Assembly (NCBI GenBank): GCA_022843025.1
Contig: JALHOL010000004.1
Coordinates: 124,001-188,000 of the forward strand
From: Paracoccaceae bacterium
GTDB taxonomy: Bacteria > Pseudomonadota > Alphaproteobacteria > Rhodobacterales > Rhodobacteraceae
Direction of reading: 5' to 3'
DNA length: 64,000 bases
The translations under genes were made by a program, and so were the position numbers. Position 1 is the stretch's first letter. Every line of letters starts with the position of its first letter. Under the pieces are notes generated by a model. That model ran no database searches. It worked only from the letters and a program-made list of their open reading frames with translations, and had not been told where the DNA came from. Shown one piece after another: positions 47,523 through 58,036 of this stretch.

Positions 47523-47678
47523 ATGCTTAGAACAATCACGATCGGAAGTTGCGTTTCGGTTCAGGGTATTTTGGTCGGTCAGTTGTCGGACGGCAAGGTG
47601 ATGGTGCGTGTGGATGAGAAGACCTTCGTCGGTCTGCCCGTCGCGCCGGCCAATGCTGCCGTGATGTGCAACACCTGA
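47523..47678 (+). CDS. 51-residue small protein of unknown function
   Basis: A short frame with a good ribosome site (GGGGGGAAAAGA, spacing about 5-8 to the ATG) encoding MLRTITIGSCVSVQGILVGQ and onward to a CNT end. Two cysteines (residues 10 and 49) and an alternating hydrophobic pattern (VSVQGILVGQLSDGKVMVRV) suggest a small beta-barrel or hairpin. It has its own terminator shared with infB. I recall similar short proteins in other Rhodobacterales, but this was not checked. It may be transcribed alone: TTGGAA about 47474 and TTAATC about 47491 are a possible promoter. Confidence 0.7.
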   Translation: MLRTITIGSCVSVQGILVGQLSDGKVMVRVDEKTFVGLPVAPANAAVMCNT

Positions 47679-47717
47679 ATTTCGGGGAAGCGCCGGGGCA
47701 AGCCAAGGACGGGAATG

Positions 47718-47749
47718 AAAAAGGCCGGGCAGTGATGCCCGGCCTTTTT
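47718..47749. terminator. Bidirectional terminator between the small ORF and infB
   Basis: GGCCGGGC-AGTGAT-GCCCGGCC (47723-47744) is flanked by AAAAA on the left and TTTTT on the right, so it serves the small protein gene on plus and infB on minus. Confidence 0.92.
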
Positions 47750-47769
47750 CGTGTTTGAACGGCGGAAGA

Positions 47770-50364
47770 TCAGGCCAGCGTGCGCTGCACTTCTTCGCGT
47801 TCGAAGATTTCGATGACGTCGTTCGGACGGACATCATCATAGTTTTCAAAGGCCATGCCGCATTCCTGGCCGGACTGGACCTCTTTGACCTCATCCTTGA
47901 AGCGCTTGAGCGTCTTGAGCGTGCCTTCGTGGATAACCACGTTATCACGCAGCAGGCGCACACCGGCAGAGCGGCGGGCCACCCCTTCGGTAACAAGGCA
48001 ACCGGCGACCTTGCCGACATTCGACACCTTGAAGACTTCGAGGATCTTGGCGTAACCGATGAAGGTTTCGCGGACCTCGGCCTTCAGCAGGCCAGAGGCG
48101 GCCTGTTTGATATCGTCGATCAGGTCGTAGATGATCGAATAGTAGCGGATCTCCACACCCTTTTGCTGGGCCGAAGAGCGGGCCGTTGCATTGGCGCGGA
48201 CGTTGAAGCCGATGATCGGCGCACCGCTTGCCTCTGCCAAGCCGACATCGGTATCGGTGATCGCACCCACACCGTAATGCAGGATGCGGACGCGGACCTC
48301 ATCGTTGCCGACTTTTTCCAAGGCCTGAACAATCGCCTCGGCCGAACCCTGCACGTCGGCCTTGACCAGCACGGGCAGTTCGGTGACGTCAGCGTCGGCC
48401 TTGGCCTTGGCCATAAGCTGTTCAAGCGTGGTGGCGGCACCGGCGGCGGCACGTTTGTCTTTGGCGGCTTTTTCGCGGTAGTCCGCGATTTCGCGCGCCT
48501 GCGCCTCGGTTTCCACGACGTTGAGCGTATCACCGGCAGACGGGGTGCCGGACAGACCCAACACCTCGACCGGGACGGAAGGACCGGCTTCCAGCACGGT
48601 TTCGCCCTTGTCGTTGATCAGGGCGCGCACTTTGCCCCACTGTTCGCCGACGACAAAGATATCGCCTTTGCGCAGCGTACCGTTCTGGACCAGAACGGTG
48701 GCAACGGGGCCACGGCCCACGTCAAGCTTGGCTTCGATCACGGCACCGCTGGCAGCCCGGTTCGGGTTGGCCTTGAGTTCCAGAAGTTCAGCCTGAAGGG
48801 CGATGGCTTCGAGCAGGTTATCGAGACCGAGGCCGGTTTTGGCCGACACTTCGACATCCTGAACGTCACCCGACATCTGTTCCACCACAACTTCGTGCTG
48901 AAGCAGGTCGGTCCGCACTTTCTGCGGATCGGCGTCGTATTTGTCGATCTTGTTGATGGCGACAATCATCGGAACCTTGGCGGCCTTGGCGTGGTTGATC
49001 GCCTCGATCGTCTGGGGCATCACGGCGTCGTCCGCCGCGACAACCAGGATCACGATGTCGGTGACATTCGCGCCACGGGCGCGCATCGAGGTGAATGCCG
49101 CGTGGCCGGGCGTATCGAGGAAGGACACGAGCGATCCATTCGGCGTGGTCACCTGATAGGCGCCGATATGCTGGGTGATGCCACCCGCTTCGCCGGACAC
49201 GACGTTGGCCTTGCGGATCGCGTCGAGCAGCGAGGTTTTGCCGTGGTCGACATGGCCCATGATCGTGACGATCGGCGGCCGCGGGCGCAGGTCTTCGTCA
49301 CGGTCGGAAACCGTTTCGATGGCCTGTTCCACATCGGAATCGGACACACGAACCGCCTTGTGACCGAATTCTTCGATCACGAGTTCGGCGGTATCGGCGT
49401 CGATCGCCTGGTTCATGGTAACCATCATGCCCATTTTCATGAGCGACTTGACCACGTCGGCAGACCGTTCGGCCATGCGGTTGGCAAGTTCCGACACCAC
49501 GATGGTTTCGGGAAGCTGCACGTCGCGGACCTGCTTTTCGGGCTTCTGGCCGAAGCCCATCGCCTTTTGCCGGGCTTTTTCCTGCTTGCGCTTCATCGCG
49601 GCGAGCGAGCGCTGACGCCCGCCTTCATCGGATGTCGCATCGCTGAGGGTCAGCTTGCCAGAGCGGCGGCCTTCGTCGCCCTTGACCTTGCCACGGTCAC
49701 GATCCGTGGCGCGTTCGTCGCGTTCACGTTCCGATTTGCGCGGGGCAAGCGGGGGACGGGCGGTGTTGGCTCCGCCACGGGTGTTTTCCTCGCCACCGGC
49801 AGCGGGTGCTGCGGCGGGCGCGGCCCGTTCAGTGGTGGCGGGCTGTTCCGGCGCGGCGGCAGACCGGGGGCGTGTGCCCAGAACATCGGCCTTGCGTGCG
49901 GCGGCGGCAGTGAGTTTTGCCTCTGCCTCGGCGCGGGCAGCGCGTTCTTCTTCTTCGGCCTTGAGGCGGCGTGCCTCGGCCAGGGCGCGTTCTTCACGCT
50001 CCTTGGCTTCCATTTCTTCGCGGCGGCGCTGACGATCTTCGTCGCGCTGACGCTCTTCTTCTGCGCGGCGGACGGCGTCTTCCTGTTCACGCGCCTTGGC
50101 AGCCTTCAGGGCCGCCAGACGGCGTTCCATCTCGGCGTCCGAGATGCCGGCGGGCCGTTTGGACGGATCGCCGAGATGCGGGTTGGTGCCTGCTGCCACG
50201 CCTGCGCCGGGTGCGCCGGGTTTGGTCGGGACCACCACGCGTTTGCGTTTGACCTCCACGGCGACGCTCTTGGTGCGGCCATGGCTGAAGCTCTGCTTCA
50301 CCTGGCCGGGGCCACGTGCCCCGCCACCCAAGCCGAGGGGTTTCTTGCCGTCAGTATCGCTCAT
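47770..50364 (-). CDS. infB: Translation initiation factor IF-2
   Basis: An 864-residue GTPase that brings initiator tRNA to the ribosome. A long charged N-terminal part (about 1-300, with Arg/Glu/Ala-rich helical repeats such as [20 protein letters not shown] and an IF2_N motif) is followed by the G domain: [32 protein letters not shown]. The EF-Tu-like and C-terminal C1/C2 domains come last. It ends the rimP-nusA-ylxR-infB operon; its ATG overlaps the ylxR-type gene stop. Confidence 0.97.
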   Translation of the reverse strand: MSDTDGKKPLGLGGGARGPGQVKQSFSHGRTKSVAVEVKRKRVVVPTKPGAPGAGVAAGTNPHLGDPSKRPAGISDAEMERRLAALKAAKAREQEDAVRRAEEERQRDEDRQRRREEMEAKEREERALAEARRLKAEEEERAARAEAEAKLTAAAARKADVLGTRPRSAAAPEQPATTERAAPAAAPAAGGEENTRGGANTARPPLAPRKSERERDERATDRDRGKVKGDEGRRSGKLTLSDATSDEGGRQRSLAAMKRKQEKARQKAMGFGQKPEKQVRDVQLPETIVVSELANRMAERSADVVKSLMKMGMMVTMNQAIDADTAELVIEEFGHKAVRVSDSDVEQAIETVSDRDEDLRPRPPIVTIMGHVDHGKTSLLDAIRKANVVSGEAGGITQHIGAYQVTTPNGSLVSFLDTPGHAAFTSMRARGANVTDIVILVVAADDAVMPQTIEAINHAKAAKVPMIVAINKIDKYDADPQKVRTDLLQHEVVVEQMSGDVQDVEVSAKTGLGLDNLLEAIALQAELLELKANPNRAASGAVIEAKLDVGRGPVATVLVQNGTLRKGDIFVVGEQWGKVRALINDKGETVLEAGPSVPVEVLGLSGTPSAGDTLNVVETEAQAREIADYREKAAKDKRAAAGAATTLEQLMAKAKADADVTELPVLVKADVQGSAEAIVQALEKVGNDEVRVRILHYGVGAITDTDVGLAEASGAPIIGFNVRANATARSSAQQKGVEIRYYSIIYDLIDDIKQAASGLLKAEVRETFIGYAKILEVFKVSNVGKVAGCLVTEGVARRSAGVRLLRDNVVIHEGTLKTLKRFKDEVKEVQSGQECGMAFENYDDVRPNDVIEIFEREEVQRTLA

Positions 50365-50993
50365 GCCGTCTTCGTATCCTCTCCGGCGGAAACTCCGCCG
50401 ATATGCCCGCGCAAACCTGCGAGCCTTGCCGCTTCCTCTACAACACGTCGTTCGAGTCCACCAGCCGCAAGCGCGGCGTGTATCGCACGTTCACGACCGA
50501 AAGCCAAACCCAATTCCCCCGAGGAAAGGCAGCCGATAAAGCCGTTCTTATCCCGTGGCGGTTGCAGCTTGGTCTTGCCGCGTTCCGACCCGTCGCTGGC
50601 CTGGATCAGCACCTTTGCCTGACCCTTGGTCAACCAGTCCTTAACCTTTTCGTAACCGGTAACGGCCTGCCCTGCCTTGCGGGCCATCGACAAGAAGTCG
50701 ACCACCCGGCGCAGCAGCTGTGCCTCGATCAGGTCAGCAAGACCATCGGGCACCTTTACCGGCTGACGTGCAGCGCGGGAGAAAAGACCCTTTGCCGCCG
50801 CCTTGTCAATCGCCTTGCGGTCTGCCGTGACGTAGAAGCCACGTCCCGGCAAACGGCCCAGCACATCGGGCACCACCATCGCATCGGGGCCGACCACGAA
50901 ACGGATCAGCCCTGCCTGAGGCTGGCTTTCGCCGGACACAATGCATTTGCGTTCCGGTTCATCCTGATCCGTTTCCCGGCCACCCCGCGTCAT
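50361..50993 (-). CDS. YlxR-type RNA-binding protein fused to an L7Ae-like domain
   Basis: A 210-residue protein. The N-terminal YlxR (DUF448) domain is at about 15-90 ([34 protein letters not shown]). The C-terminal ribosomal L7Ae-like domain is at about 105-195 ([35 protein letters not shown]). It is always found between nusA and infB and probably binds RNA in transcription-translation. The ATG at 50993 is chosen because the upstream frame overlaps the nusA end. It overlaps infB by 4 bases. Confidence 0.9.
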   Translation of the reverse strand: MTRGGRETDQDEPERKCIVSGESQPQAGLIRFVVGPDAMVVPDVLGRLPGRGFYVTADRKAIDKAAAKGLFSRAARQPVKVPDGLADLIEAQLLRRVVDFLSMARKAGQAVTGYEKVKDWLTKGQAKVLIQASDGSERGKTKLQPPRDKNGFIGCLSSGELGLAFGRERAIHAALAAGGLERRVVEEAARLAGLRGHIGGVSAGEDTKTA

Positions 50994-51021
50994 GGGCGTT
51001 CCCTGAACCCGAGGCCTGAGA

Positions 51022-52632
51022 TCAGGCCTCGGCCTCCTCGTCTTCGTCGCTGGGTTCAGCGGCGGTGGCGAGTTCGGTCGGATCAACCCAGCCCAACATG
51101 ACGCGCGCGGTCATGATCAGGTGCTGGGCTTCCTCGAGGCTCATTTCAAACTTTTCGAGAACGCCTTCGTCTTTCTTGCGCTGGCCATTTTCCGTCGTCC
51201 AGCCGCCGGCAAGTTCCCAGTCGGCGCAGGTGGCGAAATCTTCCAGCGTCTTGATGCCGTCATGGGCCAGCGCCTCGACCATCTGGGGGGTCAGACCCTC
51301 AAACTCGATCAGGCTGTCCTCAACGCCCAGAGCGCGGGCGTTTTCAAGCGCTTTGCGGCTTTGCTCTTCCAGGAAGTCGCGCGCGCGGGCCTGCAATTCG
51401 CCGGCGGTGGCATCGTCAAAGCCGTCGATGGACAGAAGTTCATCCAGTTCGACATAGGCCACTTCTTCGAGGTTGGTGAAGCCTTCCGACACCAGAAGCT
51501 GGGCCATCATTTCATCAACGTCGAGCGTATCCATGAACAGCTTGGTGCGTTCGGCGAATTCGGCCTGACGGCGGGCGGATTCCTCGGCCTCGGTCATGAT
51601 GTCGATATCGAGACCGGTGAGTTGCGAGGCAAGGCGCACGTTCTGGCCACGGCGGCCGATGGCGAGCGACAGTTGTTCGTCAGGGACGACCACCTCGATC
51701 TTGCCGGCTTCTTCGTCGATCACGACCTTGGAAACTTCGGCAGGTTGCAGCGCGTTCACAAGGAACGTGGCCTGATCCTGGTTCCACGGGATGATGTCGA
51801 TCTTTTCGCCCTGCAATTCGTTCACCACGGCCTGCACACGGCTGCCGCGCATACCGACGCAGGCACCGACCGGGTCGATGGAGTTGTCGTAGCTGATCAC
51901 GGCGATCTTGGCGCGCGAACCCGGGTCGCGGGCGACGGCCTTGATTTCAATGATGCCGTCGTAGATTTCCGGCACTTCCATCTTGAACAGTTCGGCCATG
52001 AACATCGGGTCGGTGCGCGACAGGAAGACCTGCGGACCGCGCGCTTCGCGGCGGACGTCCTTGATGAAGCAGCGGATACGGTCGTTCGGGCGATAGGCTT
52101 CGCGGCCGATCTTTTCGTTGCGGCGCAGGATGCCTTCGCCACGGCCGATATCGACGATGATGTTGCCGTATTCTTCGCGCTTGACCACACCGTTGATGAT
52201 GGTGCCGCGGCGATCCTTGAATTCTTCGAACTGACGGTCGCGTTCCGCTTCGCGAACCTTTTGCAGGATCACCTGCTTGGCCGATTGCGCGGCAATACGG
52301 CCCAGATCGACCGGGGGAACCTCATCAATGATTTCATCGCCGAGGGCGGCGTCGGTCTTGATGGCCTTGGCCTGTTTCAACGTCAGCTGGGCGTGGTGGT
52401 TTTCCACCGCCTCATCCTCAACAACGGTACGGATGCGGGCAAAGGTGGCGCGGCCCGTCTTGCGATCAATCCGGACGCGGATATCAAGGTCGCTGCCGTA
52501 GCGCGACTTTGCCGCGCGGGCGAGCGACTCTTCCATCGCCTGGATCACCAGATCCGGGTCGATCATCTTTTCCCGCGCGACGGCTTCGGCCGTTTGCAGG
52601 AGTTCAAGCTGGTTCGCAGAGGTGATTGCCAT
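51022..52632 (-). CDS. nusA: Transcription termination/antitermination factor NusA
   Basis: A 536-residue protein: an N-terminal RNA-polymerase-binding domain, S1 domain (about 135-200; [20 protein letters not shown]), KH1/KH2 domains (about 230-345; [38 protein letters not shown]) and two C-terminal acidic helix-hairpin repeats (about 365-500). The last 25 residues are acidic (EDEEAEA). It controls pausing and antitermination. It lies 18 bases after rimP. Confidence 0.97.
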   Translation of the reverse strand: MAITSANQLELLQTAEAVAREKMIDPDLVIQAMEESLARAAKSRYGSDLDIRVRIDRKTGRATFARIRTVVEDEAVENHHAQLTLKQAKAIKTDAALGDEIIDEVPPVDLGRIAAQSAKQVILQKVREAERDRQFEEFKDRRGTIINGVVKREEYGNIIVDIGRGEGILRRNEKIGREAYRPNDRIRCFIKDVRREARGPQVFLSRTDPMFMAELFKMEVPEIYDGIIEIKAVARDPGSRAKIAVISYDNSIDPVGACVGMRGSRVQAVVNELQGEKIDIIPWNQDQATFLVNALQPAEVSKVVIDEEAGKIEVVVPDEQLSLAIGRRGQNVRLASQLTGLDIDIMTEAEESARRQAEFAERTKLFMDTLDVDEMMAQLLVSEGFTNLEEVAYVELDELLSIDGFDDATAGELQARARDFLEEQSRKALENARALGVEDSLIEFEGLTPQMVEALAHDGIKTLEDFATCADWELAGGWTTENGQRKKDEGVLEKFEMSLEEAQHLIMTARVMLGWVDPTELATAAEPSDEDEEAEA

Positions 52633-52650
52633 GATGGCCTCCCGGCTTCG

Positions 52651-53262
52651 TCAGTGTTTGGTTTCAGGCGCGTCGGAAGGATCTTCCTCTTCGCCTTCGA
52701 ATTCTTCGATATCGGTGAACTGGCTTTCGTCGATGGCACCGGATGCTTTGCGCTGGCGCAGCATCTCGGCGATCAGTTCGTCGGTCAGGATCAGCTTGGC
52801 GTCTGACAGCCAGTCGAATTTCAGGCCGATGGTCAAGGGTTGACCACCTTCCTCGATCTCGATCAGCACTTCGTCGCCTTCGGTGCCTTGCAGCGTGCCC
52901 TTGAAGCGGCGGCGGCCGTCGATCAGTTCGGTCGTTTCGATCCGCGCTTCATAATCCACCCACATGTCGAAGTCCTTCAACCGGGTGAGCGGGCGGTCGA
53001 TGCCGGGAGACGAGACTTCGAGGACATAGTTCTCCTCGATCGGGTCTTCGACATCCAGCACGGCAGAGACGGCGGTGGAGATGGTGGCGCAATCGTCCAC
53101 CTCGATCCCGCCGTCGGGGCGGTCGGCCATGATTTGCAGGATACGGGTCCGGCCACCCATCAGCCGGATGCGGACAAGCTCGAACCCCAGCCCTTCGATG
53201 ACGGGGCCGACGATATCCGCAAGGCGGCGGTCGATGGCAGTCTTGGCGATCAGATCGGTCAT
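52651..53262 (-). CDS. rimP: Ribosome maturation factor RimP
   Basis: A 203-residue protein needed for 30S assembly. The N-terminal alpha/beta domain (about 10-90; [39 protein letters not shown]) contains the family [14 protein letters not shown] motif at its boundary, followed by an SH3-like C-terminal domain. An acidic C-terminal tail (about 175-203, [12 protein letters not shown]) is longer than in E. coli. First gene of the nusA-infB operon. Confidence 0.95.
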   Translation of the reverse strand: MTDLIAKTAIDRRLADIVGPVIEGLGFELVRIRLMGGRTRILQIMADRPDGGIEVDDCATISTAVSAVLDVEDPIEENYVLEVSSPGIDRPLTRLKDFDMWVDYEARIETTELIDGRRRFKGTLQGTEGDEVLIEIEEGGQPLTIGLKFDWLSDAKLILTDELIAEMLRQRKASGAIDESQFTDIEEFEGEEEDPSDAPETKH

Positions 53263-53289
53263 TGGGTCTGGCAGGGTTCCGTTGGAAAC

Positions 53290-53313
53290 AAAAAAGCGGG
53301 CTCAGCGGCCCGC
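53290..53313 (-). terminator. Terminator between pip and rimP
   Basis: GCGGGC-TCAGCG-GCCCGC (53296-53313) is followed on the minus strand by TTTTTTG. It lies 91 bases after the pip stop and 27 bases before the rimP start, so it isolates the two units. Confidence 0.85.
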
Positions 53314-53403
53314 GGATCAGGTTCGGTGGGGCCGGGTTTGGACCCCGACACCGCTGTTGAGAGGGGATATACGGATGGAGGGCCGAGTCTGCAAGGGGTT
53401 TGG

Positions 53404-54375
53404 TCAGAACCGGCGCAAACCATCCATGGCGCGGACAAGGCCTTCGCTGATGCCGGGTTCGGAAAGGGCGTGTCCGGCAAAGGGAATCAGGCGGATTTCG
53501 TAGTGATCCCAGCCTTGCGCCAGTTTCCAGGCGGAGACGGGCGGGCAGATCATATCGTAGCGGCCCTGAATGATGGTGGCGGGGATATGCTTGATCCGGG
53601 CCTTTTCGCGCAGGATCCAGCCGTCTTCTTCGAGAAAGCCGCCATTGTAGAAGTAGTGGTTTTCCAGCCGGGCAAAGGCGCGGGCGTATTCGGCGGGGCT
53701 TTCGCCCAGCGGGCCATCATGGTGGATTGATGCGAGCGCGTTTTCCCAGTTGGCCCAGATGCGGCCAAAGCGGGTTTCTTCCATCACGTTGCCGGAAAAC
53801 AGGCGGCGATGATAGGCAGCGATCAGGTTGCCGCGTTCATCGGACGGGATGGCGTTCACGAAACGCGCCCAGAGTTCGGGGAAGAAGGCCCCTGCCCCGC
53901 CGCCATAGAACCAGTCAAGCTCGGCGCGCGTCATCAGAAAGACGCCGCGCAGGACCATGTGGGTTACCCGTTCGGGATGGGTGATGGCATAGATGAGCGC
54001 CAGAGTGGCGCCCCAGCTGCCGCCGAAGCAGATCCAGCGGTCAATGGCCAGTTCCTTGCGGATCACTTCGATATCGGCGACGAGGTGCCAAGTGGTGTTC
54101 TGGATCACCACGGCATGGGGCCGCGAGCGGCCACATCCGCGCTGATCGAACAGGATCACGCGGAATACGGCCGGATCGAAGTACCGCCGCATGGCAGGGC
54201 TGCAACCGCCGCCCGGACCGCCATGCAAGACGACGACCGGGATGCCGTTGGGATTGCCGCATTGTTCGACATAGATGCGGTGACCGTCGGCCATGACGAT
54301 GACGCGCTGATCGAACGGGTCGATCGGCGGGTAGAGAAATTCAACTGCGCGCTTTTGGCCTGATCTGTGATCCAT
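53404..54375 (-). CDS. pip: Proline iminopeptidase
   Basis: A 323-residue alpha/beta hydrolase of family S33 that cleaves N-terminal proline from peptides. Oxyanion-hole loop HGGPGGGCSPAMRRYFDP, DQRGCGRSRPHA, nucleophile elbow GGSWGATLAL, catalytic Asp in IQGRYDMICPP and His in AGHALSEPG. The ATG at 54375 is the family-like start; the longer open frame overlaps ubiG. It is divergent from ubiG with 55 bases between. Confidence 0.94.
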   Translation of the reverse strand: MDHRSGQKRAVEFLYPPIDPFDQRVIVMADGHRIYVEQCGNPNGIPVVVLHGGPGGGCSPAMRRYFDPAVFRVILFDQRGCGRSRPHAVVIQNTTWHLVADIEVIRKELAIDRWICFGGSWGATLALIYAITHPERVTHMVLRGVFLMTRAELDWFYGGGAGAFFPELWARFVNAIPSDERGNLIAAYHRRLFSGNVMEETRFGRIWANWENALASIHHDGPLGESPAEYARAFARLENHYFYNGGFLEEDGWILREKARIKHIPATIIQGRYDMICPPVSAWKLAQGWDHYEIRLIPFAGHALSEPGISEGLVRAMDGLRRF

Positions 54376-54430
54376 CGATGCCCTATATAACGCGCAAACC
54401 AGTTGAGCCAAAGTTAAACAAGAGGACGCC

Positions 54431-55180
54431 ATGACGGTAACATCGACGGTAGACCCGGCAGAGGTTGCAAAGTTCGAGGCGATGGCCGCCGAATGGTGGG
54501 ATCCGAACGGCAAGTTCAAGCCGCTTCACATGCTTAACCCCTGCCGTCTGGACTATATCACGCAGCAGATCGCGGCGGAATTTGACCGTGATCTGACCCA
54601 GCCCCTGCCCTTCAAGGGTTTGAGAATATTGGATATTGGCTGCGGCGGCGGGCTGCTGTCGGAACCCATGGCGCGGCTGGGGGCCGATGTGGTGGGGGCG
54701 GATGCGGCGGCGCGGAACATTCCGGTGGCGATGGTGCATGCGGAACAATCCGGGTTGCGGATTGATTACCGACATACCACAGCCGAGGATATGGCGGCGG
54801 CAGGGGAGCAGTTTGATGTTGTTCTCAATATGGAAGTTGTGGAGCATGTATCCGACCCGCTGGCGTATCTGACGGCGTGCCAGAACCTGTTGAAGGACAA
54901 TGGGTTGATGATCTGTTCCACGCTGAACCGGAACCCCAAGAGCTTTGTCATGGCGATTGTCGGGGCAGAGTATGTGATGCGGTGGTTGCCCAAGGGGACG
55001 CATGATTGGCAGAAGTTCATCACCCCAGATGAGCTTTATGCCCTGATCGAGCAGGCGGGGCTGCGGCCGGTGGACAGAAAAGGTATGGTTTTCAATCCTG
55101 TAAGCTGGTCATGGTCGCTTTCGGCGCGGGATCTTTCGTGCAATTACGTGACTGCGAGCGTGAAGCGGAGCGGAAATTAA
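54431..55180 (+). CDS. ubiG: Ubiquinone biosynthesis O-methyltransferase
   Basis: A 249-residue SAM-dependent methyltransferase carrying out both O-methylation steps of ubiquinone synthesis. The conserved N-terminal [19 protein letters not shown] is diagnostic. SAM motif I is [18 protein letters not shown], followed by [11 protein letters not shown] and [20 protein letters not shown] precedes the ATG. Confidence 0.96.
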   Translation: MTVTSTVDPAEVAKFEAMAAEWWDPNGKFKPLHMLNPCRLDYITQQIAAEFDRDLTQPLPFKGLRILDIGCGGGLLSEPMARLGADVVGADAAARNIPVAMVHAEQSGLRIDYRHTTAEDMAAAGEQFDVVLNMEVVEHVSDPLAYLTACQNLLKDNGLMICSTLNRNPKSFVMAIVGAEYVMRWLPKGTHDWQKFITPDELYALIEQAGLRPVDRKGMVFNPVSWSWSLSARDLSCNYVTASVKRSGN

Positions 55181-55292
55181 CCATCAGGGCCGGGGTAGCA
55201 GCAGCCGGTGCAGACGGCTGTGCAGCAAAGTGTATGCACGCAGCGAACGGGGGGTGACGGGTCTGTTAACCCTGAGTCGCGGCGGAAAATGG

Positions 55293-55322
55293 AAAGGGCG
55301 GCCCATTGCTGAGCCGCCCTTT
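55293..55322. terminator. Terminator between ubiG and the GMC dehydrogenase gene
   Basis: A 10-bp perfect stem AAAGGGCGGC / GCCGCCCTTT with a 10-base loop, between two convergent genes. The flanking U-runs are short (3 bases each side). Confidence 0.65.
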
Positions 55323-55340
55323 CGCGTCTGACCGAAAGGG

Positions 55341-56912
55341 TCAGATCGTGCCTGCAGCCATTTCGCGAGCGATGTGATCGGCCTGACGGATGGCAAGTGC
55401 CACGATCGTCAGCGTCGGGTTTTCCGCAGCACCCGTGGTGAACTGCGAGCCGTCCGAGATGAACAGGTTCGCGATGTCATGCGTCTGGCCCCATTTGTTG
55501 CAGACCCCATCTTCGGGCCGTTCCGACATGCGGTTGGTGCCGAGGTTGTGGGTGCTGGGATAGGGCGGGGTCGGGAAGGACCGGGTCGCCCCCACGGCAT
55601 CATAGATCGCCATACCCTGCTTGTAGGCGTGGTTGCGCATCGCGACGTCATTGGGGTGATCGTCGAAATGCACGTTGGCGACGGGCAGGCCGAACTGATC
55701 CTTGGTTTCCGAAAGCGTGACGCGGTTGGTGGATTGCGGCATGTCTTCGCCCACAATCCACATGCCGGCCATGTTTTCGTAGTGGTCAAGCGCGGTGGTG
55801 AAGCCGCGACCCCATGCGCCGGGGTCTAGGAAGGCCGCCATGAAGGGCAGGCCCAGCGCGAGGGTTTCCAGTTCATACCCACCCACGAAACCACGGGACG
55901 GGTCATGGCGCGCCTCATCCTGGATGATGCCGGCCATGGTGGTGCCACGCCACATCTTCACCGGTTTGTCGAAGATGCCGTAAACCGAACCGGTAGTGTG
56001 GCGCATATAGTTGCGTCCGACCTGATCAGACGAGTTTGCCAGACCGTTGGGGAACATGCTGGAGGCCGAGTTCAGCAGCAGGCGCGGCGATTCGAAGGTG
56101 TTGCCCGCGAGGCAGACGATGCGGGCCGCCTGGAATTGCAGGTTGCCGTCCTTGTCGAAATACTCGACGCCGGTGACCTTGCCTTCGTCATTGTGCAGAA
56201 TCTTGGCAACGTGAGAGCGTTCGCGCACCTCGAGATTGCCGGTGGCTTCGCCTTCGGGGATGTCGGTATAGGCGGCAGACCATTTCGCCCCCCATTTGCA
56301 GCCCTGGAAGCAGAAGCCGGTCTGCTGGCACGCGATCCGGCTGCCGGTTTCGTTAGAGGACTGAATGGCCATGCGGCCCGTGTTCACCTCTTTGTAGCCC
56401 AGCGCGAGGGCGCCTTTTTCAAAGACCTTGTAGTTGTTGCTTCCGGGCAGGCCTGGGCGGTTGCCGGTGCGGGTGACGCCCAGCTTTTCTTCGGCCTTGT
56501 CATACCACGGTGCCATTTCGGCAGCGTCGATCGGCCAATCGAGGAGCGAGGCCCCTTCGACCGCACCATAGGTGGTGAGCGCCTTCCATTCGTGTTCCTG
56601 GAAACGGATAGAGGCCCCGGCCCAGTGGGTTGTGGTGCCGCCAACCGCCTTGACGATCCACGCAGGGAGACCGGCGAAATCCTTGGCCACGCGCCAAGAG
56701 CCGCTGGTGGTGCGGGCATCAAGCCATGCCAGCTGAGTGAAGCTTTCCCATTCGTCGTTGACGTAATCTTCGGGGAGGTAGCGACCCCCCGCTTCCAGCG
56801 CCACAACCTTGACGCCCTTTTGCGCCAGTTCGTTGGCCAGAACACCGCCGCCTGCGCCGGTGCCGATGATGACGACGACGGAGTCGTCGGTCAGGTCAAA
56901 TTTCGCAACCAT
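55341..56912 (-). CDS. GMC-family FAD-dependent dehydrogenase, large subunit
   Basis: A 523-residue flavoprotein. The FAD dinucleotide-binding motif is at the N-terminus (VVIIGTGAGGGVLANELAQKG, then VVALEAGGRYLPEDY). GTTTHWAGASIRF and STHNLGTNRMSERPEDG near the end mark the gluconate/fructose/sorbitol dehydrogenase branch, with catalytic histidine in the latter region. It oxidises a sugar, polyol or sugar acid and passes electrons to the respiratory chain. It is 13 bases after its small subunit. No cytochrome c subunit gene is adjacent. Confidence 0.88.
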   Translation of the reverse strand: MVAKFDLTDDSVVVIIGTGAGGGVLANELAQKGVKVVALEAGGRYLPEDYVNDEWESFTQLAWLDARTTSGSWRVAKDFAGLPAWIVKAVGGTTTHWAGASIRFQEHEWKALTTYGAVEGASLLDWPIDAAEMAPWYDKAEEKLGVTRTGNRPGLPGSNNYKVFEKGALALGYKEVNTGRMAIQSSNETGSRIACQQTGFCFQGCKWGAKWSAAYTDIPEGEATGNLEVRERSHVAKILHNDEGKVTGVEYFDKDGNLQFQAARIVCLAGNTFESPRLLLNSASSMFPNGLANSSDQVGRNYMRHTTGSVYGIFDKPVKMWRGTTMAGIIQDEARHDPSRGFVGGYELETLALGLPFMAAFLDPGAWGRGFTTALDHYENMAGMWIVGEDMPQSTNRVTLSETKDQFGLPVANVHFDDHPNDVAMRNHAYKQGMAIYDAVGATRSFPTPPYPSTHNLGTNRMSERPEDGVCNKWGQTHDIANLFISDGSQFTTGAAENPTLTIVALAIRQADHIAREMAAGTI

Positions 56913-56925
56913 TGGTCAGCCCCCC

Positions 56926-57465
56926 TTACAGCCAGTTGATGTCGTCAAAGCCGCGCTCGATGTAGCCACCGAGCGAGAAGCTTTCGCCCTCGTAGCCAAA
57001 GATCGGCCACAGAGCTTTCTGGTTATAGAGACCGGTCACGAGACCGGCGCGGATGGTCTGGAAGAAGGGTGTGTCTTCGATGGATTTCAGGACGGCGACG
57101 CGGTCATCCTCCCAGCCGATGGACAGGTAATCGGCATGGCCTGCCGCCGTGGCGGCGGTGTTGAGGGCCGTGATGCCTGCCTCAACCTGTTCGGCGTTTT
57201 CAGCGCTGTCATAGCCTTTGACGGCGGTGGCGTAGAATTCATCGCCAACCTGATCGTGCGGATAGATGTCACGCGCCATCTGGATGAGCGTGGCCATGGA
57301 TTCGGGTTTGATGGCGGTGGTTTCCATCGCCCAGGCGGCATTGCCCGATGCGACGAAGCCCGCGCCGACAACAAAGCTTGCCCCTGCCGCGACCGAACGC
57401 GACAGCAGCTGGCGGCGGGTGAGGCCGAGGCCTTTTGGCCTTTCGCCCTTGAGTGGTTTTGTCAT
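56926..57465 (-). CDS. Gluconate 2-dehydrogenase-like small subunit (Tat-exported)
   Basis: A 179-residue protein with a twin-arginine signal (GLTRRQLLSRSVAAGASFVV, residues 13-32; cleavage about residue 46 after NAAWA). The mature part is the gluconate_2-dh3 fold (MARDIYPHDQVGDEFYATAV, WPIFGYEGESFSLGGYIERG). The twin-arginine subunit carries the folded FAD subunit across the inner membrane. The ATG at 57465 has GGGAGGAG upstream. First gene of the pair. Confidence 0.88.
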   Translation of the reverse strand: MTKPLKGERPKGLGLTRRQLLSRSVAAGASFVVGAGFVASGNAAWAMETTAIKPESMATLIQMARDIYPHDQVGDEFYATAVKGYDSAENAEQVEAGITALNTAATAAGHADYLSIGWEDDRVAVLKSIEDTPFFQTIRAGLVTGLYNQKALWPIFGYEGESFSLGGYIERGFDDINWL

Positions 57466-57535
57466 TGTCTCCTCCCTGAGCATGACGATGAGTGGTGCGA
57501 TGGGGGCGGCTCCTCCGATCCGCCCGCCATCGGGT

Positions 57536-57931
57536 TCAGAGGTAACGGCCGGCCCTTTGCAGAACCTCGATCTGGTAGCCGTCCGGGTCTGCGATGAAGA
57601 AGAAGCGGGCGATCACGCTGCCGCCGGGAGCGAAATCCACCAGCTTGCGCGGGGCAAGCCCGGCAGTCGTGAGGCGGGCATGTTCGGCATCGACGTCAGC
57701 GACGGAAAAAGCGAGGTGGCCATAGCCATCGCCCAGATTGTAAGGCTCTGTCCGGCCCTTATTGATGGTGAGTTCCAGTTCGAACCCGGTCTCTGCGTTT
57801 GACAGGTAGACGAGGGTGAAACTTTCGAAATCAAGCCGATCCGCGACCTTGAGCCCGAAGGCCGTATCGTAAAACGCAACTGAGCGTGCTTCATCAAGCA
57901 CGCGGATCATGCTGTGAATGGCCTTGGCCAA
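57536..57931 (-). CDS. Glyoxalase I-like (VOC family) protein
   Basis: A 131-residue metalloenzyme fold close to lactoylglutathione lyase: AKAIHSMIRVLDEARSVAFY (metal His near residue 6), FELELTINKG (Glu), YGHLAFSVADVDAE (His), FIADPDGYQIEVLQ (Glu). All four expected ligands are present. It is likely to isomerise the methylglyoxal-glutathione hemithioacetal, though other VOC substrates are possible. Same strand as the dehydrogenase pair but 70 bases upstream of it. Confidence 0.85.
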   Translation of the reverse strand: MAKAIHSMIRVLDEARSVAFYDTAFGLKVADRLDFESFTLVYLSNAETGFELELTINKGRTEPYNLGDGYGHLAFSVADVDAEHARLTTAGLAPRKLVDFAPGGSVIARFFFIADPDGYQIEVLQRAGRYL

Positions 57932-58036
57932 GGTCTTCCTCCGTCAGGTCTTTGGACTGTCTGACGGGGAGTGTGCGGGCGTTCCGGCGCGCACGGGTAG
58001 TAGGTCTATACTACGCGCAATTTTTCATGCGGCGGT

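Noticed and set aside
47755-50622. 955-codon plus-strand frame opposite infB
   Set aside because: It mirrors infB exactly; the minus strand encodes an unmistakable IF-2. The frame is a high-GC antisense shadow.
51121-52806. 561-codon plus-strand frame opposite nusA
   Set aside because: Antisense shadow of NusA, with no domain or ribosome site of its own.
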